Shown one piece after another: positions 1 through 7,129 of a DNA stretch of 64,000 nt. The notes beneath the pieces were generated by a model. The model worked only from the letters and a program-made list of their open reading frames with translations, was not told the origin of the DNA and ran no database searches. A program made the translations under genes and the position numbers. Positions within the stretch are counted from its first letter, which is position 1. Each line of letters opens with the position of its first letter. Source of the stretch: Flavicella sp965243265 (GTDB lineage: Bacteria > Bacteroidota > Bacteroidia > Flavobacteriales > Flavobacteriaceae); the NCBI GenBank assembly GCA_965243265.1, contig CBDEUL010000011.1, positions 1 through 64,000 of the forward strand. The letters are read 5' to 3'.

Positions 1-548
1 ATTTTGATAGTCGTACCTACTAGTTTTAACTTACTAAAAACGGTATCATATAATTGAATAAATTCTATTTCTTGCCAAAGCGACTTGCTTCCTACAACAT
101 CTGCATCACATTGATAGAACTCTCTAAAACGTCCTTTTTGTGGGCGGTCTGCTCTCCATACTGGTTGTATCTGAAAACGTTTAAACGGCAATTCCAATTC
201 GTTTTGGTGTTGTACAACATAACGTGCAAAAGGAACCGTTAAATCATAACGCAATGCTTTTTCAGAGATAGATGAGATTAACTTTGTACTCTCTTTTTCT
301 GCAAGTAAAGCTGAATCTGCTTTTTTAAGATAGTCACCTGAGTTTAAAATTTTAAAGATCAATCGGTCACCTTCTTCTCCATATTTCCCCATTAAAGTGG
401 CTGAGTTTTCAAATGAAGGGGTTTCGATAGGTTGAAATCCGAATGTTTGAAATACCGACTTTATTGTTCCAAAAATATAATCTCTTTTTGCTATTTGAAT
501 TGGAGAAAAATCTCTAGTTCCTTTAGGAATACTTGGTTTTTGTGCCAT
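1..548 (-). CDS. hisS: Histidyl-tRNA synthetase, N-terminal part
   Basis: The gene runs off the left edge, so only the first ~182 codons are visible. HisRS charges tRNA-His with histidine in the cytoplasm. The start is the ATG at 546-548 (MAQKPSIPKGTRDF). Class II motif 1 lies around ETPSFE. The ALRYDLTVPFARYV segment and motif 2 (VWRADRPQKGRFREFYQ) are intact and are typical of HisRS. The region 549-727 upstream holds no gene and probably carries its promoter. Identification is firm, but the C-terminal half cannot be judged. Confidence 0.95.
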   Translation of the reverse strand, partial: MAQKPSIPKGTRDFSPIQIAKRDYIFGTIKSVFQTFGFQPIETPSFENSATLMGKYGEEGDRLIFKILNSGDYLKKADSALLAEKESTKLISSISEKALRYDLTVPFARYVVQHQNELELPFKRFQIQPVWRADRPQKGRFREFYQCDADVVGSKSLWQEIEFIQLYDTVFSKLKLVGTTIK

Positions 549-727
549 CTTAAAAAAATAAGTTGCAAATATCTGAAAAAATCAGACTTGTTGTATCAAA
601 AAAGTGCATTGAAAAATTCGATCGTGTTAGTTAATAAATTTATGGAACTATTCCATATCTAAATTTTACCATTCTTCACATGACTTCGTTTTCATATAAA
701 AAACATTTAAAATTTAATTCTAAAAAC

Positions 728-766
728 AAACCCCTCACAAATTTCAATAATCTGTGAGGGGTTTTT
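728..766 (-). terminator. Rho-independent terminator after pntB
   Basis: The stem pairs AAACCCCTCACA (728-739) with TGTGAGGGGTTT around a 13-nt loop and has an A/T-rich run on both sides. It lies directly downstream of the pntB stop on the minus strand, so it probably ends the pnt transcript. Confidence 0.85.
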
Positions 767-785
767 AGTTTCAATAAAAATATAC

Positions 786-2171
786 TTACATATTTTTTAA
801 CTCTCCTACTAGCTCTGTCAAAGCTGCTTTGGCATCACCAAACAACATAGATGTTTTAGAGTTGTAGAACAATTCGTTTTCAATTCCTGCATATCCTGCT
901 TTCATACTACGTTTGTTTACAATAATATGTTTTGCATTTTCAACATCTAAAATTGGCATTCCGTAAATTGGACTTGAAGGATCGTTGTGTGCTGCTGGGT
1001 TTACAACATCATTTGCTCCTACTACCAATACAACATCTGCATTGTTAAATTGAGGATTTATATCACTCATTTCAACCAATAAGTCATACTCTACATTCGA
1101 TTCAGCCAACAATACATTCATATGCCCTGGCATACGACCTGCTACGGGATGAATAGCGTATTTTACATTAACTCCTTTAGCTGCCAACAGTTCTTCTAAT
1201 TCGTGAATTACGTGTTGTGCCTGTGCTACTGCCAAACCATAACCTGGTACAATAATTACGTTGGTTGCATAGTTCATCATAATAGCTGCATCTGAAGCAT
1301 TGGTATTTTTAATGGTTCCTAAAGTTTTGTTAGTTCCTTCTGCTGCATCTGTTTCTCCAAAGCCTCCAAAAATAACAGATCCTAAAGTTCTGTTCATTGC
1401 TTTACACATAGCAACTGTTAAAATAATACCTGCCGATCCTACTAAAATACCTCCTACTAACATAACCATATTGTCATACAATACTCCTGTAATTGCTGCT
1501 GCAATACCTGTTAAAGAGTTTAATAAAGAAATTACTACAGGCATATCTGCCCCTCCAATAGGCAATACAAATAAAACACCGTACACCAAACCTGCTACCA
1601 ACAAAACATACAATAACACTTGACTATTAGCTCCTGTATACACCATAAAAGTAGAAAAAGCGATAATTCCTATAAAAAACAGATTGTTTACAATATTGTA
1701 TTGTGGAATTTTCACTACACTTTTTAAAGATCCATTTAGTTTTCCCCAAGCTACTAAACTTCCTGAGAACGTAATTGCTCCAATGGCAACTCCTGAAAGA
1801 ACCGTTGCAAAAATAGTTGCTTCTGTTGCTGCTGTAATATTTCCGAATTCCACCAAACCAATCAATGCTGCACTGGCACCTCCAAATCCATTAAAGAGCG
1901 ACACCAATTCTGGCATCTTTGTCATTTCTACTTTTATAGCGATAACCCATCCTATAATTCCTCCTACTAAAAGAGCAATACCAATTAAAGCATAAATTAT
2001 TGTTGGAACTTCTTTGTCAGATAAAAATATAGCTCCTACAATTGCCAATCCCATACCTACGGCTGCAGTCATATTCCCTTTTTTGGCCGTTTCTGGATGT
2101 CCTAACATTTTTAAACCTACAACAAATGTTACTGTTGCTATTAGATATATAATACTTAATATAATACTCAT
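786..2171 (-). CDS. pntB: NAD(P) transhydrogenase subunit beta
   Basis: This is the beta subunit (461 aa) of the proton-translocating transhydrogenase, which couples hydride transfer between NADH and NADP+ to proton movement across the inner membrane. The N-terminal two thirds are hydrophobic membrane helices. The NADP-binding domain III starts near residue 300 and contains GYGLAVAQAQ at ~310 and KRSMKAGYAG at ~420, both typical of the family. It is the last gene of a pntA1-pntA2-pntB operon and is followed by a strong terminator. The length and motifs look complete. Confidence 0.97.
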   Translation of the reverse strand: MSIILSIIYLIATVTFVVGLKMLGHPETAKKGNMTAAVGMGLAIVGAIFLSDKEVPTIIYALIGIALLVGGIIGWVIAIKVEMTKMPELVSLFNGFGGASAALIGLVEFGNITAATEATIFATVLSGVAIGAITFSGSLVAWGKLNGSLKSVVKIPQYNIVNNLFFIGIIAFSTFMVYTGANSQVLLYVLLVAGLVYGVLFVLPIGGADMPVVISLLNSLTGIAAAITGVLYDNMVMLVGGILVGSAGIILTVAMCKAMNRTLGSVIFGGFGETDAAEGTNKTLGTIKNTNASDAAIMMNYATNVIIVPGYGLAVAQAQHVIHELEELLAAKGVNVKYAIHPVAGRMPGHMNVLLAESNVEYDLLVEMSDINPQFNNADVVLVVGANDVVNPAAHNDPSSPIYGMPILDVENAKHIIVNKRSMKAGYAGIENELFYNSKTSMLFGDAKAALTELVGELKNM

Positions 2172-2233
2172 TATTTCTTAGTTTTTACTACTGATAAAAA
2201 TCACTAGCTGTTAAACTTAAATTATTTATTTCC

Positions 2234-2542
2234 TTATTTTTTCTTTTTAAACATCTGTAACATTCTGTCGGTAACAGCAAAACCACCAACAACATTTACA
2301 ATACCTAAAACCACCGCTACAAACCCTAAACCTAAAGCTAGATAGTTTTCTGGGTTAGAGTTTAACATTACTAAAATTGCTCCTACAATTACAACTCCAC
2401 TCAAGGCATTGGCTCCCGACATTAACGGTGTATGTAATACTGCTGGAATACTCTTTATAATTTCAATTCCTACAAAAGTTGCTAAAATTAAAATATATGT
2501 TATTTGAAGATTGTTACTTATAAATTCTACCAATTCATTCAT
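2234..2542 (-). CDS. pntA2: NAD(P) transhydrogenase subunit alpha, membrane part
   Basis: A 102-aa, almost wholly hydrophobic protein with three to four predicted membrane helices. It corresponds to the C-terminal membrane domain that is fused to PntA in E. coli but is a separate polypeptide in three-gene operons (alpha-1, alpha-2, beta), as in Rhodospirillum. Its position 12 bp after the NAD-binding alpha-1 gene and 62 bp before pntB supports this. With pntB it forms the proton channel. The cytosolic tail ends in a lysine cluster (MFKKKK). Confidence 0.93.
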   Translation of the reverse strand: MNELVEFISNNLQITYILILATFVGIEIIKSIPAVLHTPLMSGANALSGVVIVGAILVMLNSNPENYLALGLGFVAVVLGIVNVVGGFAVTDRMLQMFKKKK

Positions 2543-2554
2543 CTGATTCTTATT

Positions 2555-3655
2555 TTATTTATTTCTAATTTCTCCGTCTTTTACAATCAATGTACCGTCT
2601 GTTATCTCTTCTTCCAACTCCCACTTAAAGTTGTTATCTTCTGTTAAATGCATAATAAAGTTGAACATGTTTTTTGCATACAATTCACTTGCATTTGTAG
2701 ATACACTTTCTGGCGCAATGGTAGTTCCAATAACTTTTACACCGTTTTTAACAACCGTTTCTCCCATTTTACTTACTTCACAATTACCTCCTTGCGAAGC
2801 TGCCAAATCAATAATTACCGCTCCATTTTTCATTTGAGACACTTGCTCTTCTGTAATCAAAACGGGTGCTTTTCTTCCAGGGATATTTGCCGTTGTAATT
2901 ACCAAATCTGCCTGAAATAAAGATTTATCTACGGCTTCTTTTTGTCTTTTTGCATAGTCTGCTGAAGCTTCTTTTGCGTATCCTCCTTCAGACTCTTCTC
3001 CTGAATTGTCTACCTGAATAAACTTAGCTCCTAACGATTCTGCTTGCTCTTTTGTTTCTGTTCTTATATCTGTTGCTTCTACTACAGCTCCCAAACGTTT
3101 TGCTGTTGCAATGGCTTGTAACCCTGCTACACCTACTCCGTAAATTAAAACTTTTGAAGGTGTAATAGTTCCTGCAGCAGTCATCATTAATGGAAATATC
3201 TTCGTCATTTCATAAGCTCCTAAAATAACAGCTTTGTATCCTGCCAAATTACTTTGCGAACTCAATACATCCATATCTTGTGCTCTTGAAATACGAGGCA
3301 CTGCATCCATAGAAAAAGCGGTAGCTCCTTTATCTGCAATTGCTTGAATCAATTCTGGATTCGACTTATGGTACAATTGACTCATTAGTACTTGTCCTTT
3401 GTCTACCAGTTTTAAATCTTCTTCATCAAACGGGTTTATTTTTACAAGAACTTCCGACTCTTTAAAAACAACTCCTCTTTTCTCTATAGAAACTCCTACT
3501 TCTTTAAAATCTGCATCTTTATATGCTGATTTCTCTCCTGCTCCTTCTTCTACAATAATTTTAAAGCCTTTGTCTATTAATTGTTTGGCTATTTTTGGAG
3601 ATAAAGAAACTCGGTTATCTCCTACTTGGGTTTCTTTCAATATTCCTATTTTCAT
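2555..3655 (-). CDS. pntA1: NAD(P) transhydrogenase subunit alpha, NAD-binding part
   Basis: A soluble 366-aa domain I of the transhydrogenase that binds NAD(H). It has the alanine-dehydrogenase/PntA fold. RAQDMDVLSSQSNLAGY (~124-140) is the conserved PntA signature. GVGVAG at 173-178 followed by the Asp of VEATDIR (~196) forms the NAD-specific Rossmann motif. It starts at the ATG complementary to 3653-3655 and leads the three-gene operon. The promoter must lie in the 476-bp spacer shared with the divergent rlmI-like gene. Confidence 0.96.
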   Translation of the reverse strand: MKIGILKETQVGDNRVSLSPKIAKQLIDKGFKIIVEEGAGEKSAYKDADFKEVGVSIEKRGVVFKESEVLVKINPFDEEDLKLVDKGQVLMSQLYHKSNPELIQAIADKGATAFSMDAVPRISRAQDMDVLSSQSNLAGYKAVILGAYEMTKIFPLMMTAAGTITPSKVLIYGVGVAGLQAIATAKRLGAVVEATDIRTETKEQAESLGAKFIQVDNSGEESEGGYAKEASADYAKRQKEAVDKSLFQADLVITTANIPGRKAPVLITEEQVSQMKNGAVIIDLAASQGGNCEVSKMGETVVKNGVKVIGTTIAPESVSTNASELYAKNMFNFIMHLTEDNNFKWELEEEITDGTLIVKDGEIRNK

Positions 3656-4131
3656 CTCTTATTGGATTTTATTGATTCTGTAAATAACTTTTATATCCTT
3701 TTATAAAATTTATTTACATATTGTTGTTATTTTCTAATTAACTGCTAAGGTACTCAATGGAATATTTTAAAAAGCGTACAATTTAATTTTTACAGATTGT
3801 TTAACCTTGTTTTATTTTTCTTGAAAATTTTTCAAGAAGCATTCATATAACATCGTTTTTTAAAGCAATCATTAAATAATGATGTAAATAATGTAAAATT
3901 CATAATTAGCTTCCTTTCCTAAAAAAGAAACCTATATCGATTTCGTTATTTTTCAAACGGCATATTTTAAAGTTTTGTTATCAAAACTTTAAAATATGCC
4001 GTTAATTAAATACTCGTAAATAGTTTCTTAAATAAGAATCTATTAATTTAGTTTGGCTTCACTTTATTATAAAAGGAATCGTTACTTTTGAACTCCTTTT
4101 ACAATACTTAAACAACCTCTAAAAAACGCTT
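3656..4131. other. Divergent intergenic region pntA1 / rlmI-like gene
   Basis: A spacer of 476 bp without a credible gene. It must carry the promoters for pntA1 (minus) and the methyltransferase (plus). The only strong structure is the perfect inverted repeat at 3956-4003. The rest is plain AT-rich sequence. Confidence 0.7.
3956..4003. repeat. Perfect 22-bp inverted repeat, 4-nt loop
   Basis: The left arm is 3956-3977 (begins AACGGCATATTTTAAAG). The right arm is 3982-4003 (begins CAAAACTTTAAAATATG) and is its exact reverse complement. The loop is TTAT. No T-run follows on either strand, so it does not look like an ordinary terminator. It sits between two divergent genes, where a regulatory or cruciform-type role, or the footprint of a lost mobile element, is possible. 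Function is unknown. Confidence 0.9.
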
Positions 4132-5346
4132 TTGATAGATTTACCCAATATACCAACCAATAAAATTGCTATTAAATTAAAACCTCTTGCTGAAACCTTA
4201 GTAAAAAAAGGACATCCTTGGGTTTTTGAAAATAGTATTCTTAAACAAAATAAAGAAGGTAAATCTGGTGATATCGCTGTTATTTTTGACAGTAAAAAAA
4301 ACAAATTTTTAGCCTGTGGCTTTTACGACCCACATTCACCTATTCGTATTAAAATATTACAAGCCAATACACCTGCTACCATCAATTCAGCATGGTTTTC
4401 TAAAAAAGTTAATGAGGCTTTTGAAAAAAGAATCCCTCTATTAAAAACAGATACTAATAGTTATCGACTTGTTTTTGGAGAGAATGATAACCTTCCTTCT
4501 CTTATTGCTGATGTATACGACGATGTATTGGTAATAAAGTTGTATGCTTCTTTTTGGTATCCGTATTTAAAAGACATTTTGCCTAGTTTAATTAAAACTA
4601 GTAAAGCTACTACTACGGTTTTAAGGTTGAGTAGAAATGTACAAAAAGAACTAAGTGACTTCAATTTAACCGATGGTCTAATTTTAGACGGTGAACTTAA
4701 AAACGAAGTCATTATTTTTAAAGAACACGGTATCAATTTTTCTGCCAACGTAATTCACGGTCATAAAACAGGATACTTTTTAGATCATAGAGATAATAGA
4801 AAAAAAGTAGGTGAAATGGCAAAAGGAAAAACTGTTTTAGATGTTTTTTCTTATGCTGGTGGTTTTTCCGTACACGCTTTGGCGGGTGGTGCAAAAACTG
4901 TAACCAGTTTAGATATTAGCAACCCTGCACTAGAAATAGCCAAAAGCAATGCCAAACTAAATCCATTTACAGGAAAACATCACACCATTACTGGAGATGC
5001 TTTTGAAGAACTAGACAAACTAGCAAAAGTAAGAGCTAAGTTTGATATTGTTGTGATTGACCCTCCTTCTTTTGCCAAAAGCGCAGCAGAAATAGACAGA
5101 GCCTTGGCGAGTTATAAAAAACTAACACAACTTGGTTTAAAACTAGTTCAGAAAAAAGGAACACTTGTATTGGCTTCTTGCAGTTCTAGAATAACTTCTG
5201 AAATGTTTTTTAATTTGATAGAAAACGTACTTCAAAGAAACAATGCAAAATATACTATTTTAGAAAGTACCTTACACGATACAGACCATCCTATAGGTTT
5301 TAAAGAAGGGGCTTATTTAAAGTGTATTTATATACAGATTAATTAA
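4132..5346 (+). CDS. RlmI-type 23S rRNA (cytosine-C5) methyltransferase
   Basis: A 404-aa class I SAM-dependent methyltransferase of the RlmI/RlmK family (PUA domain plus Rossmann domain), which methylates 23S rRNA. The N-terminal PUA-like part contains KGHPWVFENS (~26-35). The linker has HKTGYFLDHRDNR (211-223). SAM motif I is VLDVFSYAGG (~235-244). The DPPSF motif at 310-314 and the ASCSS segment with Cys350 match m5C transferases. The start is a TTG at 4132. No ATG lies near it in frame, and the N-terminus fits the family length. E. coli RlmI acts on C1962, but the exact target here is inferred. Confidence 0.85.
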   Translation: MIDLPNIPTNKIAIKLKPLAETLVKKGHPWVFENSILKQNKEGKSGDIAVIFDSKKNKFLACGFYDPHSPIRIKILQANTPATINSAWFSKKVNEAFEKRIPLLKTDTNSYRLVFGENDNLPSLIADVYDDVLVIKLYASFWYPYLKDILPSLIKTSKATTTVLRLSRNVQKELSDFNLTDGLILDGELKNEVIIFKEHGINFSANVIHGHKTGYFLDHRDNRKKVGEMAKGKTVLDVFSYAGGFSVHALAGGAKTVTSLDISNPALEIAKSNAKLNPFTGKHHTITGDAFEELDKLAKVRAKFDIVVIDPPSFAKSAAEIDRALASYKKLTQLGLKLVQKKGTLVLASCSSRITSEMFFNLIENVLQRNNAKYTILESTLHDTDHPIGFKEGAYLKCIYIQIN

Positions 5347-5400
5347 TTCTAAGCACTAGGGCGTCCTCAAAAAATTGAAATCTATAAAAAATCAAACGTT

Positions 5401-5561
5401 ATGAAAAACATCTCCTTAGTATTTACATTTTTTACTTACAGGCACAAATCACTCCTGTAAAAACAATTCCATTAAACTCACCTCTTGATATAGCTACTGG
5501 CTTTATTGAATTAGAAAGCACAGGAAGTAAATTCTTTGTTTTTACCTACTGCTTTTTCTAA
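5401..5561 (+). pseudogene. Decayed secreted-protein gene
   Basis: An ATG at 5401 opens a signal-peptide-like start (MKNISLVFTFFT) but stops after 19 codons. From 5439 a second frame continues as QAQITPVKTIPLNSP and then DIATGFIELESTG, up to a stop at 5559-5561. A signal peptide ending in AQA/QAQ followed by a mature start is typical of exported Flavobacteriaceae proteins. The gene is therefore both frameshifted and truncated, probably when the neighbouring IS3 fragment arrived. I do not recognise the original family. Confidence 0.55.
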
Positions 5562-5571
5562 AGCTAGATAT

Positions 5572-5928
5572 TTAGTTTTTTTTAAGTTCTAAAACATTTT
5601 TATAGCCAAGCTTTAGAGCAGCGACTTCAAGGTAAGATTCATCAACCATTTGATCTAAGTCTTTTTTAAGAAGAAGTTTCTTAAGTTGTTCAATCTCTTT
5701 TTGAAGTGCTTTAATACGTGATATTTCATCATTAGTTTCTACCATAAATCTTGTGTTCATAAGATCTTTACGGTCATACTTCTTAATCCATTCATTAATG
5801 GTAGTAGGAGCAATTCCATATAATTTACCAAGTTGATACTTGTTGTGTTTTCCCGTTGTAAATTCGGCTAAAATTTTGAGTTTAAAAGGTTCTGAATACC
5901 GTCTAGTTACTCTGTCGTTTTTGTACAT
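5572..5928 (-). CDS. IS3-family transposase OrfA
   Basis: A 118-aa protein with an N-terminal helix-turn-helix (RYSEPFKLKILAEF, then YQLGKLYGIAPTTINEWIKKY) followed by a leucine-zipper-like coiled coil (KALQKEIEQLKKLLLKK). This is the classic OrfA of IS3-family elements, which needs OrfB, made by -1 frameshifting, for an active DDE transposase. No OrfB follows on the minus strand: only 11 bp separate the stop from the decayed gene at 5401-5561. The element is therefore not autonomous. The start is the ATG at 5926-5928. Confidence 0.85.
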   Translation of the reverse strand: MYKNDRVTRRYSEPFKLKILAEFTTGKHNKYQLGKLYGIAPTTINEWIKKYDRKDLMNTRFMVETNDEISRIKALQKEIEQLKKLLLKKDLDQMVDESYLEVAALKLGYKNVLELKKN

Positions 5929-5962
5929 AATGTTTAAAATTATGTAGCCTTATTTCAGGACA
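5572..5962 (-). mobile_element. IS3-family insertion sequence, 5' remnant
   Basis: The OrfA gene is preceded on the minus strand by TGTCCTGAAATAAGGCTACA (complement of 5943-5962). It begins with the TG dinucleotide usual at IS3-family ends and is a good candidate for the left inverted repeat. No matching right end or OrfB is present downstream, so the element has lost everything after OrfA. Confidence 0.7.
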
Positions 5963-6016
5963 GGGCATAATGAATGCTAACGGTTTTGTGTATGAAACGT
6001 AGCGTGTAAAAAGACG

Positions 6017-6062
6017 CTAACTTTTCGGATTATAACAGACCCTTTTTTTATTTATCTTTCGT
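6017..6062. repeat. Cassette-flanking repeat, copy A
   Basis: It shares CTAACTTTTCGG, then ACAGACC and a T-run, with copy B at 6927-6971. The two copies lie about 910 bp apart in the same orientation and enclose the methyltransferase gene. This suggests the gene moved as a cassette or by recombination between the repeats. Confidence 0.6.
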
Positions 6063-6110
6063 TTAAGCACCAAAACCCATATTAACTATAGGTATTGTTG
6101 GATACTGCTT

Positions 6111-6891
6111 TTATTCATTTTTTCTTGCTATGTAAAATCCGTAACTATAATAATCCTTGAATTTTTGATACAAGTCAATTTCTACTTGACTTTCTTCAAC
6201 TACTTTTCTTGCAAGTTCTGAATTGTTGTTGCGTTTCAGGAAATTCTCAAATCTTGCTTGCATTGGTTTGTAATAGGTCTGTATCCAACTATCTTGACTT
6301 AAATAAAAATATCCCACAAGCGAATAACCATTATTTTCTAATTGTTTGATTTTATTTGACGCTGTATCGACTTCTGGATATTCGGATTTCCAAAATTCTT
6401 CAATTTCTTTCGGTCGAGATTGAGTAATCCAAGTGATTTCACTTACAGCCAAATAGCCACCAACTTTCAAATAGTCTTTCCATTTGTTAAGTCCTTTTTC
6501 AAATCCAATGTTATAAATCGCTCCTTCCCGACCAAATGAGGTCAAATTCGCCTTCTTTAAAAGGTAAATCGTCCATTGATTTTTCAAGCGTTACAATTTT
6601 GTCTGTCAATCCTAAATTTTGAGATTTTTCATTGAGTTCATCCAAGAACTCAGGAAACAAATCAACCGCTATTATTTGTCCACTAATATTTTGGGCAAGA
6701 GAAATCGTCTGTCCACCTGAGCCACAACCAATGTCAGCTATTTTCAAATTTTGATTCGTTGGAAAATTCAAAAAATCAAGTGCTTTAAGCGTGTCTTTTT
6801 CACTTCCTGGCCCTTGTCTTTCTGAATTTTTATGTAAGTCAATTATCAGTTCTAATTCTGTCACTTGTTGGTTTCTTTTAATGCACGCCAA
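6111..6891 (-). pseudogene. Class I SAM-dependent methyltransferase, frameshifted
   Basis: Two overlapping frames together encode one methyltransferase. The first (complement of 6511-6891) has ELELIIDLHKNSERQGPG, the SAM motif I ADIGCGSGGQT and a VDLFPEFLDEL segment. The second (complement of 6111-6587) continues with EGAIYNIGFEKGLNKW to the stop. The frame breaks at CCC 6527-6529 (GGG in the gene): removing one G restores DLIWSEGAIYNIG. The ATG at 6891 lies outside the conserved part, and a GTG at 6864 is a likelier native start. The substrate is unknown. It is either a real pseudogene or a sequencing error. Confidence 0.75.
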
Positions 6892-6926
6892 CGTTTAGTA
6901 TAAGAGTAGTAGCGCATTTACATACA

Positions 6927-6971
6927 CTAACTTTTCGGTTAAACACAGACCTTTTTTATATTTACTTACTT
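6927..6971. repeat. Cassette-flanking repeat, copy B
   Basis: It is the second copy of the repeat at 6017-6062 (CTAACTTTTCGG, then ACAGACC and a T-run). It lies just upstream of the methyltransferase start and next to the left boundary of the restriction-modification module. Confidence 0.6.
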
Positions 6972-7052
6972 TCATTTTAGCGATTAAACCGCTATTTTTT
7001 TATATACATTGTTGTACGCTGGCTTTTCTTCCGAAAACCTGCTAGCGTTGGC

Positions 7053-7117
7053 GTGAAAGCTCTTTTAAATTTGTGAGGCACGAGCAAACTTTAAATATGC
7101 TTGAACTTGCGTTGGCT
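7053..7117. repeat. 65-bp direct repeat bracketing the R-M operon, left copy
   Basis: The conserved blocks in order are GTGAAAGCT, TTGTGAGGCACGAGCAAA, TGCTTGAAC and GTTGGCT. The same blocks in the same order and orientation recur at 14893-14956, beyond the other end of the restriction operon. The left copy ends 12 bp before the hsdR stop. It is preceded by GTTGTACGC, which appears inverted (GCGTACAAC) beyond the right copy. Confidence 0.85.
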
Positions 7118-7129
7118 AAATTCAGTCCG

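Noticed and set aside
1300..1995. Plus-strand open frames opposite pntB
   Set aside because: They are antisense to a highly conserved gene, have no ribosome-binding context and encode Pro/Thr-rich nonsense produced by the opposite reading of a membrane protein.
7041..7052. GCTAGCGTTGG as another REP-like repeat copy
   Set aside because: Only CTAGCG is shared; the ACTAG stem and the conserved spacing are absent.
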